Source of the DNA: Nostoc sp. S4
GTDB taxonomy: Bacteria > Cyanobacteriota > Cyanobacteriia > Cyanobacteriales > Nostocaceae
DNA length: 64,000 nucleotides
NCBI GenBank assembly: GCA_029379225.1
Contig: JAQYWR010000044.1
Location: forward strand, 1 to 64,000
Direction of reading: 5' to 3'
Shown here: positions 36,257-45,221 of the stretch, one piece after another
How positions within the stretch are numbered: position 1 is the stretch's first letter
Layout: every line of letters starts with the position of its first letter
The notes under the pieces: generated by a model
Told to the model about the DNA's origin: nothing
The model's database searches: none
Seen by the model: the letters and a program-made list of their open reading frames with translations, nothing else
Made by a program: the position numbers and the translations under genes

Positions 36257-36295
36257 AGATGACCCACAATAATACTATTATCTGGGTCATCTTTT
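36257..36295 (+). terminator. intrinsic terminator after the precursor array
   Basis: AGATGACCCA and TGGGTCATCT form a perfect 10-bp stem with an inner ATAAT/ATTAT pair, followed by TTT and G. It separates the four peptide genes from the exporter gene. Confidence 0.8.
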
Positions 36296-36610
36296 GTTCA
36301 AGATTATCATTTTTCAAGGAACCACTCAGAAGAAAGAATGATTGTCAAATTAAGTGTGCTTTAGTTTTTTGATTTGATTTACATTATCAAGTCTATTTTA
36401 ACTGAGAAATTTTGAATTATTACATTTTCAGCAAACAGTAGCCATTATTTAGTAATTTGCCAAACATCACAACAAACTGATAATTTTCAAAATATCAGTA
36501 TGACTTTGCTGCAATTCAAAATTAAAAAAACTTGGATTTGAGATTTTTAATATTTTATCAGACCTGATGTATCTGCGGTAGTAGTTATCATTATGTAGAG
36601 TAATTTCCCG

Positions 36611-38761
36611 ATGAAATACCAGTTTGTTAAACAGCATAGCAAAGAAGATTGTGGAGCTGCTTGTCTTGCTACTATTGCTAAATATTACGGACGTACTTTT
36701 ACTCTCAGCCGTATCCGAGAAGCAGTGGGTACTGGACAATTTGGCACTACTTTATTAGGTTTAAAACGTGGAGCTGAAACACTTGGGTTTAATGCTCGCC
36801 CAGTGAAAACTTCGTCGGAACTTCTGAATCGAATGAATGAAGCACCGCTACCAGCAATTATTCACTGGAAAGGGAATCATTGGGTTGTTTTATATGGGAA
36901 GAAAGGGAAAAAATGTTTAGTTGCAGATCCGGCGGTAGGTGTGCGTTATCTTTCTCAAAAAGAGATAGCAGAAGGCTGGACAGATTGGTTAATACTTTTA
37001 TTAGAACCCGATCCAATAAGGTTTTTTAGCCAAGAAAATGATAAAATTGGTGGGTTTTGGCGTTTTTTCAAACGTGTTTGGATTTATCGCGCAATTTTAG
37101 CTCAAGTTTTACCTTTGAATTTAACGTTGGGTTTGCTATCTTTAGCTTCTCCTTTTCTGCTGCAAATTCTTACTGATGACGTATTGGTTCGAGGTGATAC
37201 AAAACTACTGACTACTGTAGCGATCGCTGTAGTAGTAATGAATGTTGTTTCTCGGAGTCTTTCGTTTGTACAGTCTAACTTAATTGCTCACTTTGCTCAA
37301 CGTCTGCAATTAGGTCTAGTTATGGAATTTGGGCGGCAAATTTTACGATTACCTCTTTCTTATTACGAAGCCAGACGTAGCGGTGAAATTGTTAGTCGTC
37401 TGAGAGATATTAACCAGATTAATCAGTTAGTTGCTAATTTAATTATCACTCTCCCCAGTCAATTTTTTATTGCTTTAATTTCTTTTGGCTTCATGATTTT
37501 TTATAGCTGGAAACTTACAGTAGTGGCTGTATTCATTGCTATAGTGATGAGTTTATCTACAATAGTATTCCAGCCTACTTTACGTCAAAAAACTCGGGAA
37601 CTTTTAGTTCAAGAAGCGGAAACCCAAGGAGTTTTAGTAGAAACCTTTAAAGGCGCTCTTACGCTCAAAACTACCACATCTAGACCGCAATTTTGGGATG
37701 AATTTCAAAGCAGATTTGCTCGTCTTGCTAATGTGACATTTAGCACGATTCAAATTGGGATAATCAATAATACTTTTTCTGGCTTGGTTGCCGGAATTGG
37801 TGGCGTAATATTGCTGTGGTTCGGCGGTAATTTAGTAATAACTCCAGCAGAAAACCTCAGCATTGGTCAACTACTTGCTTTTAACTCAATGAACGGTAAT
37901 TTCTTGGGGTTAATTGCTACTTTAATCAGTTTTGTTGAGGAATTTACACGGGCAAAAACAGCCACCCAACGTCTCACAGAAGTTATAGATGCTACTTCAG
38001 AAACCGAGGGCGATGAGATAAAACCTTTTGCCGAAATTCCTGAAAACGCTGATATAGTTTGTACAAATATTAACTTTCACTATGCTGGTCGGCTTGACTT
38101 AATCGATAACTTTTCTTTAAGAATTCCTGGTGGGAAAGTTATTGCTGTTATCGGCAAATCTGGTTGTGGTAAAAGTACTTTAGCAAAATTGATTGCTGGG
38201 TTATATCCACTGCAATCTGGAAATATTTGTATTGGACTTTATAACCTCCAAGACCTTTCTCTTGATTGTCTGCGTCAACAGGTAGTTCTTGTTCCTCAGG
38301 AGCCTCATTTTTGGAGTCGTTCTATTGTTGAAAACTTTCGCTTAGGCGCACCTCAAGTGACATTTGAGCAAATTGTGAGAGCTTGTAAAGTAGCTGAAGC
38401 TGATGAATTTATTAGTAATTTACCTGACAAATATCAAACTATTTTAGGTGAATTTGGTGCAAATATTTCTGGTGGACAACGTCAAAGACTGGCAATAGCA
38501 AGAGCCATTGTTACAGATCCGCCAGTTCTGATTTTAGATGAATCTACTGGTGGACTCGATCCAGTAAGTGAAGCAGAAGTTCTAGATAAATTATTTCAGC
38601 ATCGCTGGGGTAAAACTACGATTTTAATTACTCATCGTCCGAAAGTAGTTAATCGGGCTGATTGGATTGTATTGCTAGATCGTGGCAAATTAAAGCTTCA
38701 AGGTTCTTTACAAGAATTGCGAACAAAACCAGGAGAGCATCTGGACTTTTTAATGTCTTGA
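36611..38761 (+). CDS. peptidase-containing ABC exporter (C39 peptidase, PCAT)
   Basis: The 716-residue protein has three parts. The N-terminal C39 peptidase has Cys14 in EDCGAAC, His90 in GNHWVVLY and Asp106 in ADPAVG. The six-helix ABC membrane domain spans about 155-440. The ATPase has Walker A GKSGCGKS (515-522), signature ISGGQRQRLAIARAI and Walker B VLILDEST. Such exporters cut double-glycine leaders and push the core peptide across the inner membrane. The four adjacent precursors are the obvious substrates, and the HlyD gene 163 bases downstream provides the adaptor. It starts at ATG 36611 without a strong ribosome site. All catalytic residues are intact. Confidence 0.95.
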   Translation: MKYQFVKQHSKEDCGAACLATIAKYYGRTFTLSRIREAVGTGQFGTTLLGLKRGAETLGFNARPVKTSSELLNRMNEAPLPAIIHWKGNHWVVLYGKKGKKCLVADPAVGVRYLSQKEIAEGWTDWLILLLEPDPIRFFSQENDKIGGFWRFFKRVWIYRAILAQVLPLNLTLGLLSLASPFLLQILTDDVLVRGDTKLLTTVAIAVVVMNVVSRSLSFVQSNLIAHFAQRLQLGLVMEFGRQILRLPLSYYEARRSGEIVSRLRDINQINQLVANLIITLPSQFFIALISFGFMIFYSWKLTVVAVFIAIVMSLSTIVFQPTLRQKTRELLVQEAETQGVLVETFKGALTLKTTTSRPQFWDEFQSRFARLANVTFSTIQIGIINNTFSGLVAGIGGVILLWFGGNLVITPAENLSIGQLLAFNSMNGNFLGLIATLISFVEEFTRAKTATQRLTEVIDATSETEGDEIKPFAEIPENADIVCTNINFHYAGRLDLIDNFSLRIPGGKVIAVIGKSGCGKSTLAKLIAGLYPLQSGNICIGLYNLQDLSLDCLRQQVVLVPQEPHFWSRSIVENFRLGAPQVTFEQIVRACKVAEADEFISNLPDKYQTILGEFGANISGGQRQRLAIARAIVTDPPVLILDESTGGLDPVSEAEVLDKLFQHRWGKTTILITHRPKVVNRADWIVLLDRGKLKLQGSLQELRTKPGEHLDFLMS

Positions 38762-38924
38762 AGAAGTCATGAGTCAGAATTCAGAATATTCAAAACTCTT
38801 GTTGACTGATAAATATGAGATTTTGTGTGATGTTTAATTATTTAAATTTTTTCTCTCAAATCTAGTAATTATACAAAAATCGTTCTGAATTAGGACTACT
38901 CGATTTTCAATTATTAGGAAAAAT

Positions 38925-40328
38925 ATGCTGTACACTCATAATCAAAAGTTTCTACCATCACTTCAAAAGGATGAGTTTCTTCCTCCTATTAGTGCTTGGA
39001 CATCTTTAGCTGGAGTTTTTCTGGTTGGAACTATTGGTTCTGCGATCGCTCTTTCTTCATGGATTAAATACAATGTCATGGTGGAAACTGCTGCAACTGT
39101 TCGTCCCATAGGCGATACGAAGCTAGTACAACCAGAAATGGAAGGAACTGTTGAAACTATCTTTGTCAAAGAAAATCAAATTGTCAAAAAGGGAGAAGCG
39201 ATCGTTCGTCTGGATACTCAACAATTGCAAATCAAAAAAAGTCAACTTCAAGGTAATATCGAACAAAGTAGATTGCAAGTAAGTCAAATTGATTCGCAAG
39301 TTGCTATTTTAAATACTCAAATATTAGCTGAGAAAAGATATATAGAACGAACTGTTTCTTCGGCGAAAGCAGATTTGGCAGGTAACCAACGAGAGTATCA
39401 AGAACGAAAAATAGCTACTGAAAGTGAATTGTTGGTTTCAGAAGCCAGCTTGCAAAAAGCCAAGGCAAATTTACAAAAAGCTCAAACAGATTTAGACTTT
39501 GCCAAAATGGATAGCGATCGCTATGAACAATTAGCTGAAGCTGGCGCCATTGGACGGCGTGAATTTGAGCAGAAAAAACTCGTTGTTGAGCAGACTAAAT
39601 TAACAATTGAATCTGAAAAAATCTCTGTTCAAATTGCTAAAGCTAAACTACAATCAGCCCAAGCTGTAGTCAATCCAAGTATGGCGCGAATTGCGATCGC
39701 CGAAGAACGCATTTCTCAAGAAATTGCTAGAGGTGAAGCCACCATCGCTACTTTAAACAAAGAAAAACAAGCTTTAATCCAGCAGCGCGTAGAAATGCAA
39801 ACTCAACTCAAGCAATATCAAAAAGAACTTCAGCAAATTGAAACTGAATTAAAAAACAGCATTATTCGTGCTACTAGTGATGGTACAATTCTTAAGCTCA
39901 ATTTGCGAAATCCTGGCCAAGTTGTGCGTGTTAGCGAATCTATTGCTGAGATTGTTCCTCAAAATGCCGCTTTGGTGATTAAAGCGATGATTCCCACCGC
40001 AGAAATTCAAAAGGTTGCAGTTGGTCAAAAAGTGCAATTGCGAATTGATGCTTGTCCATATCCTGATTATGGTACTCTCAAAGCTGTTGTTAGCGCCATT
40101 TCTCCTGATGTAATTACACCTACGGCTAGCAATATTAATGCAGCTACATCAACTGCTGTTGCTAGTTATTTTGAAGCAACAATTCAACCTGAAATGCTAA
40201 AATTTGGCAATGGTACTCTTCAGTGTCATATCCAATCGGGGATGAATGCAAAAGCTAATATTATCTCCCAAGAAGAGACAGCATTACAATTTATGCTCAG
40301 AAAGGCCAGATTAATCACCGACCTTTAA
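38925..40328 (+). CDS. HlyD-family adaptor of the peptide exporter
   Basis: The 467-residue protein has a short cytoplasmic part, one membrane helix (about 25-45, WTSLAGVFLVGTIGSAIALS), a first lipoyl half (EGTVETIFVKENQIVKKGEA) and a long coiled-coil hairpin (about 100-310). A second lipoyl half (IIRATSDGTILKLNLRNPGQ) and a beta-barrel domain follow. It links the C39 exporter to an outer-membrane TolC channel encoded elsewhere. It lies directly downstream of the exporter and on the same strand, which fixes its role better than sequence alone. It differs from the adaptor at 16647, so the two serve different machines. Confidence 0.9.
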   Translation: MLYTHNQKFLPSLQKDEFLPPISAWTSLAGVFLVGTIGSAIALSSWIKYNVMVETAATVRPIGDTKLVQPEMEGTVETIFVKENQIVKKGEAIVRLDTQQLQIKKSQLQGNIEQSRLQVSQIDSQVAILNTQILAEKRYIERTVSSAKADLAGNQREYQERKIATESELLVSEASLQKAKANLQKAQTDLDFAKMDSDRYEQLAEAGAIGRREFEQKKLVVEQTKLTIESEKISVQIAKAKLQSAQAVVNPSMARIAIAEERISQEIARGEATIATLNKEKQALIQQRVEMQTQLKQYQKELQQIETELKNSIIRATSDGTILKLNLRNPGQVVRVSESIAEIVPQNAALVIKAMIPTAEIQKVAVGQKVQLRIDACPYPDYGTLKAVVSAISPDVITPTASNINAATSTAVASYFEATIQPEMLKFGNGTLQCHIQSGMNAKANIISQEETALQFMLRKARLITDL

Positions 40329-40680
40329 TAAATAAAAACTAAGAAATTAGGACTCCTGATTTTTGTATCAATGTAATATCTAGTATCTACCCATCATAAC
40401 TCCTTCTTTCCTATTTCAACCAGGGAAGAGAGTTTTGTCTTTTTTAAATTTAGTAAATCTGAGAAATTTGATATGAAATGCATTAATAATATATGATAAA
40501 AGGTTGATAAATTACTGCGGCATTTTTGGGTAATTATTTTGTACGCGTTGGCATTTTTTTGGCATAAATATGTCGTGGGTTGCATATAACTTTTTGACGA
40601 TGCTACTAAAATAGCTGACATAACAATATTATGTGAGCGTGAAATTGTGTAAGCAAATTATACTTTGAATTGTCTACGTT
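40329..40680. other. intergenic region with no recognised feature
   Basis: These 352 AT-rich bases lie between the secretion genes and the signalling genes. They probably hold a promoter for the latter. No hairpin with a U tract, repeat or small gene was convincing. Confidence 0.4.
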
Positions 40681-41340
40681 ATGTCCCTTGTGCGGTTTCT
40701 GACATCTTATCAGAGAATTCAACAATCATTGCAATGGTGGTCTTCTAGACAGTCGATGAAACTCTTTGTGGAAGCAGAGAAAATTCGGGATGATTTGTTA
40801 CAAGAATCTTTTACAATACGTCGCAACTTAGATTTGTTGAGAGTAGATAATCTAAATGTATCAGACAATAAAATTCAAGAATGTTTAAAACAAATTGACA
40901 ATTTTCATCACTCTTTAGTGCAACTGAGCGATCGTTTATTTCCAGCATCCCTTCAAGATAGTTTTCCCTTAGCTATCGAGTGCTTATTAGAACCTTGGTT
41001 AGTATCCAATCCCCAGTTATACTTTCAAATCGATTTGCCCGTTTATTGGCGACATGAGCCAGCCGAACGTAGTCTAATTGTTTTAATAGCTTTAAATGAG
41101 TTACTAACCATAACTTTAGCAGAAGTTTTGGCATCAACATCAATTTATATCAATTTAAAACAGCAGAAAACTATTGGAAAACTAATTGTAGAAATTACTT
41201 ATACTAATATGTCTACATTTGTTCTTCATTCTCGCTTACCAGAATTAAATTATCTCTATGAAAGTTTTCGATTACTCACTTCAGGGAAATGTTTTAGTAA
41301 AACTAATAATTTGAGAATTTCTTGGTATTTTTATTGGTAG
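40681..41340 (+). CDS. degenerate histidine-kinase-like protein
   Basis: The 219-residue protein resembles the dimerisation plus ATPase part of a HisKA_3 (NarX/DesK-type) kinase in layout. A helical pair comes first (about 25-90, AEKIRDDLLQESFTIRRNLD), then a mixed alpha/beta region with ALNELLTITLAEV at the N-box position and ISWYFYW at the end. The phospho-acceptor His, the N-box Asn and the glycine boxes are missing. It is therefore probably a pseudokinase that pairs with the CHASE2 kinase or with the response regulator encoded next. I infer this from the operon position and helical pattern; no search was run. Confidence 0.55.
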   Translation: MSLVRFLTSYQRIQQSLQWWSSRQSMKLFVEAEKIRDDLLQESFTIRRNLDLLRVDNLNVSDNKIQECLKQIDNFHHSLVQLSDRLFPASLQDSFPLAIECLLEPWLVSNPQLYFQIDLPVYWRHEPAERSLIVLIALNELLTITLAEVLASTSIYINLKQQKTIGKLIVEITYTNMSTFVLHSRLPELNYLYESFRLLTSGKCFSKTNNLRISWYFYW

Positions 41341-41430
41341 TTTTTATTCATTAATTTGCTAATTTAATTAGTAAATATAAATGATAATTAAAAATTTATA
41401 GTTGTGTACTTTATCAGCAGGCTGTCAATT

Positions 41431-42108
41431 ATGAAACAAGAAGTATCCGAAAAGGCATTGCTGAAAATTTTGGTAATTGATGACCATGAGTCAGTTTTAA
41501 GTGGAACAGTAGACATTTTACAAAAGCATTACCCTGGTGCTGAAATTATCACTGCTATCAATGCTAATAATGCTCTCAATCGAGTTAGTACTTTACACCT
41601 AGATCTTGTAGTTATGGATCTTTCGATTCCAGAAAACTATGGAATTACAGCGCGACCCGACACAGGCGTTCAACTACTTAGAATTTTCATGAAACAATTT
41701 CCCAATTTGAATATTATTGTCCAAACCGCTCATGTGAGAACATTAGTGAGAATTAGACCTGATATTGATAGTCATAAAGGAGGTTTTACAGTCGCCGACA
41801 AAAGTCTTTCTAGCCAAGAAATGTTGACTAGAGTTGATTGGGCACTACAGGGATTAACTCATACAAAAGATATTAAAGGAATTTATTCTGGATTAGAGTT
41901 GAAAGCAGAATGGCTCAAAGTACTAACTCTAGCATTTGAAGAAGGATTACAAGACAAAACTATTGCTGAAAGAATGTGTATATCTGAACGGATGGTACGT
42001 CATTACTGGAGTAAGCTACAAGATGCTTTAAATGTCTATCCTGATGAAGGAAAAAATATTCGGATTCAAACAGAAATTAGAGCTAGAGAAGAAGGTTTAA
42101 TTGATTAA
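41431..42108 (+). CDS. response regulator with receiver and HTH domains
   Basis: I choose ATG 41431 (MKQEVSEKALLKILVIDDHE) over a GTG 27 bases upstream. The 225-residue protein has a receiver domain: the acidic pair IDDHE, phospho-acceptor Asp in LVVMDLSIPE, Thr in VQTAH and Lys in VADKSLS. The C-terminal HTH (about 160-215, KTIAERMCISERMVRHYWSK) has the NarL/LuxR-type recognition-helix pattern but is divergent. It is flanked by the degenerate kinase and the CHASE2 kinase, and together they probably control the peptide-export cluster. Its DNA target is not visible. Confidence 0.82.
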   Translation: MKQEVSEKALLKILVIDDHESVLSGTVDILQKHYPGAEIITAINANNALNRVSTLHLDLVVMDLSIPENYGITARPDTGVQLLRIFMKQFPNLNIIVQTAHVRTLVRIRPDIDSHKGGFTVADKSLSSQEMLTRVDWALQGLTHTKDIKGIYSGLELKAEWLKVLTLAFEEGLQDKTIAERMCISERMVRHYWSKLQDALNVYPDEGKNIRIQTEIRAREEGLID

Positions 42109-42221
42109 TTTTTTACCAATATTTAATTTTATTGAATTATTAGTATTGAGAAAAACTGAATTTATTTTTTATTAAAACTTATTAAATAGTTACTTGTAGC
42201 TAAAGGCTAGGAGGAAAGCTT

Positions 42222-44102
42222 ATGCAGCCTGGGCTTTGGAAAATAATCAAAGAAGAAATTCGTATTTGGCGCGTAGGTGTATTCCCAGGAATTGTAATCA
42301 TTGCATTGGTAATAGTTGGTCGATTGAGTGGTTTAATGCAATCTTTAGAGTGGCTAGCTTTTGATAGTCTTTTACGTCTGCGTCCTGAGGAACCTATAGA
42401 TGAACGAATTGTAATTGTGGGCATTAATCAGGACGAGCGCTTGACAGATTTTTCCATATCAGATAGAGATTTAGCAGCACTATTGTGGAAGTTACATCGT
42501 TATCAACCTAGAGTTATCGGTGTTGATATTTATAGAGATTTTCCAGTTAACCCCGGTCATACAGAACTGGTAGAAGCTTTTAAAAACATCAAAAATTTAA
42601 TTGTTATTGAAAAAGTATTGCCGAAGCAAATTGCTCCACCACCAAATTTATCTTTTGAACAAATTGGCTTTGCTGACCAAGTTACGGATACTGATGGCAA
42701 ACTCAGACGAAGTTTATTAATAATACCAACATCTCAAGGAGACAAATTTTCTTTATCTCTACGTTTAGCAGAAATTTATCTAGCTCATCAAGATATTAGC
42801 TTCAAAAATAGTAGGGATGGCGCTACCATCTATTTTGGAAATACTGCGCTACCAAAACTTTTTCCTAACTCTGGAAGCTATATCCAGACTGATGCAGCCG
42901 GAGTTCAAGTACTGCTCAATTTTCGTAGTGGTCGAAAAAGATTTAGAACTATATCTTTAAATGATATTAATAGCACTAAATTTAATTCGGAATGGTTACG
43001 CGATCGCATTGTAATTATCGGCATAACTTCCCCTAACCATAAAGACTTGATAAATACTTCCACAATTCCATCTAATCAACCTATAAAAAGACCAATTTAT
43101 GGAGTGGAAATCCAAGCACATGCTGTTAGCCAAATTATCAGTGCAGTGCTTGATAACAGACCACTTTTGAATACTTGGTCAGATGGATGGGAATATTTGT
43201 GGATTTTTGCCTGGGGGTTTTTAGGAATTGCGATCGCTCGATTGAGTAAATCTCCTTTGGCAAATCTGATAATAGTTGGTATTACAACTTCAAGTTTAGT
43301 AGTCGCCAGTTATTTACTATTAACTTGGGGTTGGTGGGTTCCAGTAATTCCCACAATTATTGTTTTAACTCTCAATGGGATAGAACTCACTGCTTTATAT
43401 CAATGCGATAAAGCTTTGCGATCTGGGATTAAAGCTAGACAAGATGTTATTGAACGTACATTTGAAACAATTCACAATGGACCATTACAAAGTCTTGCTA
43501 AAGTTTTAAAAATGGTTCGAGGTGAAGATTTGCCAATCAAAGAATTACTCCCAGAATTGGAAAAAGAACTTGATAAACTCAACCATGAACTTCGAGGAAT
43601 TTATGATTTTTTACAAAGAGAACCTCCAACTCAAGACAGTAGTCTGTATTTAGGAAATACTTTAGTATTAAATTTGCAAGATCCTCTACACGAAATTCTT
43701 TATCAAGTTTACAGCCATACTTTAGCGCGAGACTTTCCTTGCTTTAGAACAATCAAAGTGAAAATTCGTACTTTTGAACCTATCGATGAGCGATATTTAA
43801 GTATACAAGAAAAGCAAGGACTTTGCCGCTTTCTTGAAGAAGCTTTGTGCAATGTTGGCAAACATGCCATAGGAGTAACTCGCCTCGAAGTCACTTGCTT
43901 TTCATCTGAAGGCTGGTACACTTTGAGTATTATAGATGATGGTTTGGGTGTCAATTCATCTCGAGAAGGTCGCGGCACCCAACAGTTTAGAAATTTAGCA
44001 AAACAACTTAAAGGTAAATTTCAACGAGTACCATTTTCTTCAAGAGGAACAATTTGTGAATTGTCTTGGCCTGTAACTAAGTTTTGGTACTCTAATAAAT
44101 GA
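42222..44102 (+). CDS. CHASE2-domain sensor histidine kinase
   Basis: The 626-residue protein starts at ATG 42222 behind a good AGGAGG (42209-42214). One N-terminal helix (about 18-38) is followed by a large extracytoplasmic CHASE2 domain (about 45-325, with IVGINQDERLTDFSISDRDL, GVDIYRDFP and GVEIQAHAVSQI). Three membrane helices (about 325-390) come next. The kinase core is of the HisKA_3 type, with His418 in ETIHNGPLQSLAK and a HATPase with VGKHAIGV and DDGLGV. CHASE2 senses unknown extracellular signals. A plausible input here is the exported peptide or a related cue, giving a closed circuit with the neighbouring regulator, but this is inference. Confidence 0.9.
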   Translation: MQPGLWKIIKEEIRIWRVGVFPGIVIIALVIVGRLSGLMQSLEWLAFDSLLRLRPEEPIDERIVIVGINQDERLTDFSISDRDLAALLWKLHRYQPRVIGVDIYRDFPVNPGHTELVEAFKNIKNLIVIEKVLPKQIAPPPNLSFEQIGFADQVTDTDGKLRRSLLIIPTSQGDKFSLSLRLAEIYLAHQDISFKNSRDGATIYFGNTALPKLFPNSGSYIQTDAAGVQVLLNFRSGRKRFRTISLNDINSTKFNSEWLRDRIVIIGITSPNHKDLINTSTIPSNQPIKRPIYGVEIQAHAVSQIISAVLDNRPLLNTWSDGWEYLWIFAWGFLGIAIARLSKSPLANLIIVGITTSSLVVASYLLLTWGWWVPVIPTIIVLTLNGIELTALYQCDKALRSGIKARQDVIERTFETIHNGPLQSLAKVLKMVRGEDLPIKELLPELEKELDKLNHELRGIYDFLQREPPTQDSSLYLGNTLVLNLQDPLHEILYQVYSHTLARDFPCFRTIKVKIRTFEPIDERYLSIQEKQGLCRFLEEALCNVGKHAIGVTRLEVTCFSSEGWYTLSIIDDGLGVNSSREGRGTQQFRNLAKQLKGKFQRVPFSSRGTICELSWPVTKFWYSNK

Positions 44103-44642
44103 TTACGAATAAGCATAGATCTAGTAAATGATTGATAATTTATAATCATTTCCAGTCAGCATACTAAAAAAATATCTTAGTCTACTTGAGTGAACTGAGA
44201 GACCATTTATAAAGTAAATTTTAAGTAGGGTGTGTTAGGCGCTAACATTAAGCTTTTCATGAAAACTAAATCGAAAGATGCGTCTAACACACCCTACAAT
44301 AGTTTTATTTTTATTTTATAAATAACCTCTGAGGCGATTTTGCCTTGCACTTGAAGTCCAGCATAAATAACAAAAAAGCGGAGATTTTATTAAATATAAG
44401 TAATAAATCGGTTTATCGGATAAATCAATTTTGGTTACATATTTTTAGATTTTGTGAATATGTATTTTATAGAAATAACTTGCTTCCCAAAACTATAAAT
44501 TTTTATTCTCAATTCTGTAATTAAGTTATCAACAAAAGCTCATGACTTGTTTGATTAATTCTTTATATACTGAACAACAAGACTTTCAACATCTTGAAAA
44601 GTCGTTAATCTAAGTCAAACAACTATTAACTGGGGTAAAAAT
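44103..44642. other. AT-rich intergenic region carrying one MITE
   Basis: Apart from the 73-bp element at 44225-44297, this 540-base gap shows no gene or hairpin of note. Confidence 0.45.
44225..44297. mobile_element. 73-bp MITE-like element, family 2
   Basis: GTAGGGTGTGTTAGGCGC at the left and GCGTCTAACACACCCTAC at the right are 18-bp terminal inverted repeats with one mismatch. The interior has no coding capacity. Elements with GTAGGGTGTGTTAG ends are common in cyanobacteria. Confidence 0.8.
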
Positions 44643-45026
44643 ATGGTAGAATTAAATCACTTATTTACCCAAGTAAAATTACATTCAGATCCAAAAAATC
44701 AGCAAGCAGATGACAAAAACGTTGAGCCGCTAGCTGACACTTGGAATAATTATTTTCAAAGTTTACAGGAGGCGATTGCTGAGTCAAATACAGCCAAGCA
44801 AATTGTTCAACAAGATTACGATCGCCTTCAAGCTTTGGCGATCGCTTGGGAAAAACAAATTCAAATTGCTTCAAGAAACTCTTGTGAGGATAAAGTTCGT
44901 CAGGCATTAGCCTATAAACAAAATTGTACTGCAAGAGCGCGAGAACTAAAGACTTCACTCGAACGGCATGTTATTCATATCAGCACTCTTCAAACCCGAC
45001 TAGCTTATTGGCAAAATCAACTATAA
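44643..45026 (+). CDS. short coiled-coil protein resembling a PspA/IM30 fragment
   Basis: The 127-residue protein is all-helical and charged. Its second half (EDKVRQALAYKQNCTARARE then LKTSLERHVIHISTLQTRLA) has the rhythm of the central PspA/IM30 hairpin. In full PspA the same region reads as LAREAL-x-K-x-x-x-E-x-x-A-x-x-L repeats. The N-terminal amphipathic helix and the rest of a normal 220-residue PspA are missing. It may be a short relative that caps or modulates PspA/Vipp1 assemblies, or an unrelated coiled coil. Its TAA stop overlaps the left end of a repeat element at 45024. Confidence 0.6.
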   Translation: MVELNHLFTQVKLHSDPKNQQADDKNVEPLADTWNNYFQSLQEAIAESNTAKQIVQQDYDRLQALAIAWEKQIQIASRNSCEDKVRQALAYKQNCTARARELKTSLERHVIHISTLQTRLAYWQNQL

Positions 45027-45132
45027 GTAAGTCGGTACAAAAAATTAAACTATCTCAAGGAAAATTAAGTAAGCTAAAATCCTCATGGGTATTGCCCGAT
45101 CCCAACAACAATTACTGATGCCGACTTATTTA
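45024..45132 (-). mobile_element. MITE-like repeat, family 1 copy B
   Basis: 109 bp with ends TAAGTAAGTCGG and CCGACTTATTTA (11 of 12 complementary). Its left third aligns with copy A (AAGTAAGTCG, then AAACTAT, then AAAATTAA). The left end coincides with the stop codon of the preceding gene. Confidence 0.6.
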
Positions 45133-45221
45133 ACTTGGCTGTAAAAAGTATTTTGCTCATCAACCGTGCCACTATAGAAAATAGAGCTGCAAATTGAGCA
45201 AGAGGAAGACTAAAGAACGCT

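Noticed and set aside
36467..36739. 90-codon minus-strand frame over the start of the C39 exporter
   Set aside because: It overlaps the conserved peptidase coding region by 129 bases and shows no protein-like motif.
40394..40621. 75-codon minus-strand frame in the gap after the HlyD adaptor
   Set aside because: There is no ribosome site, no motif, and the composition matches AT-rich intergenic sequence.
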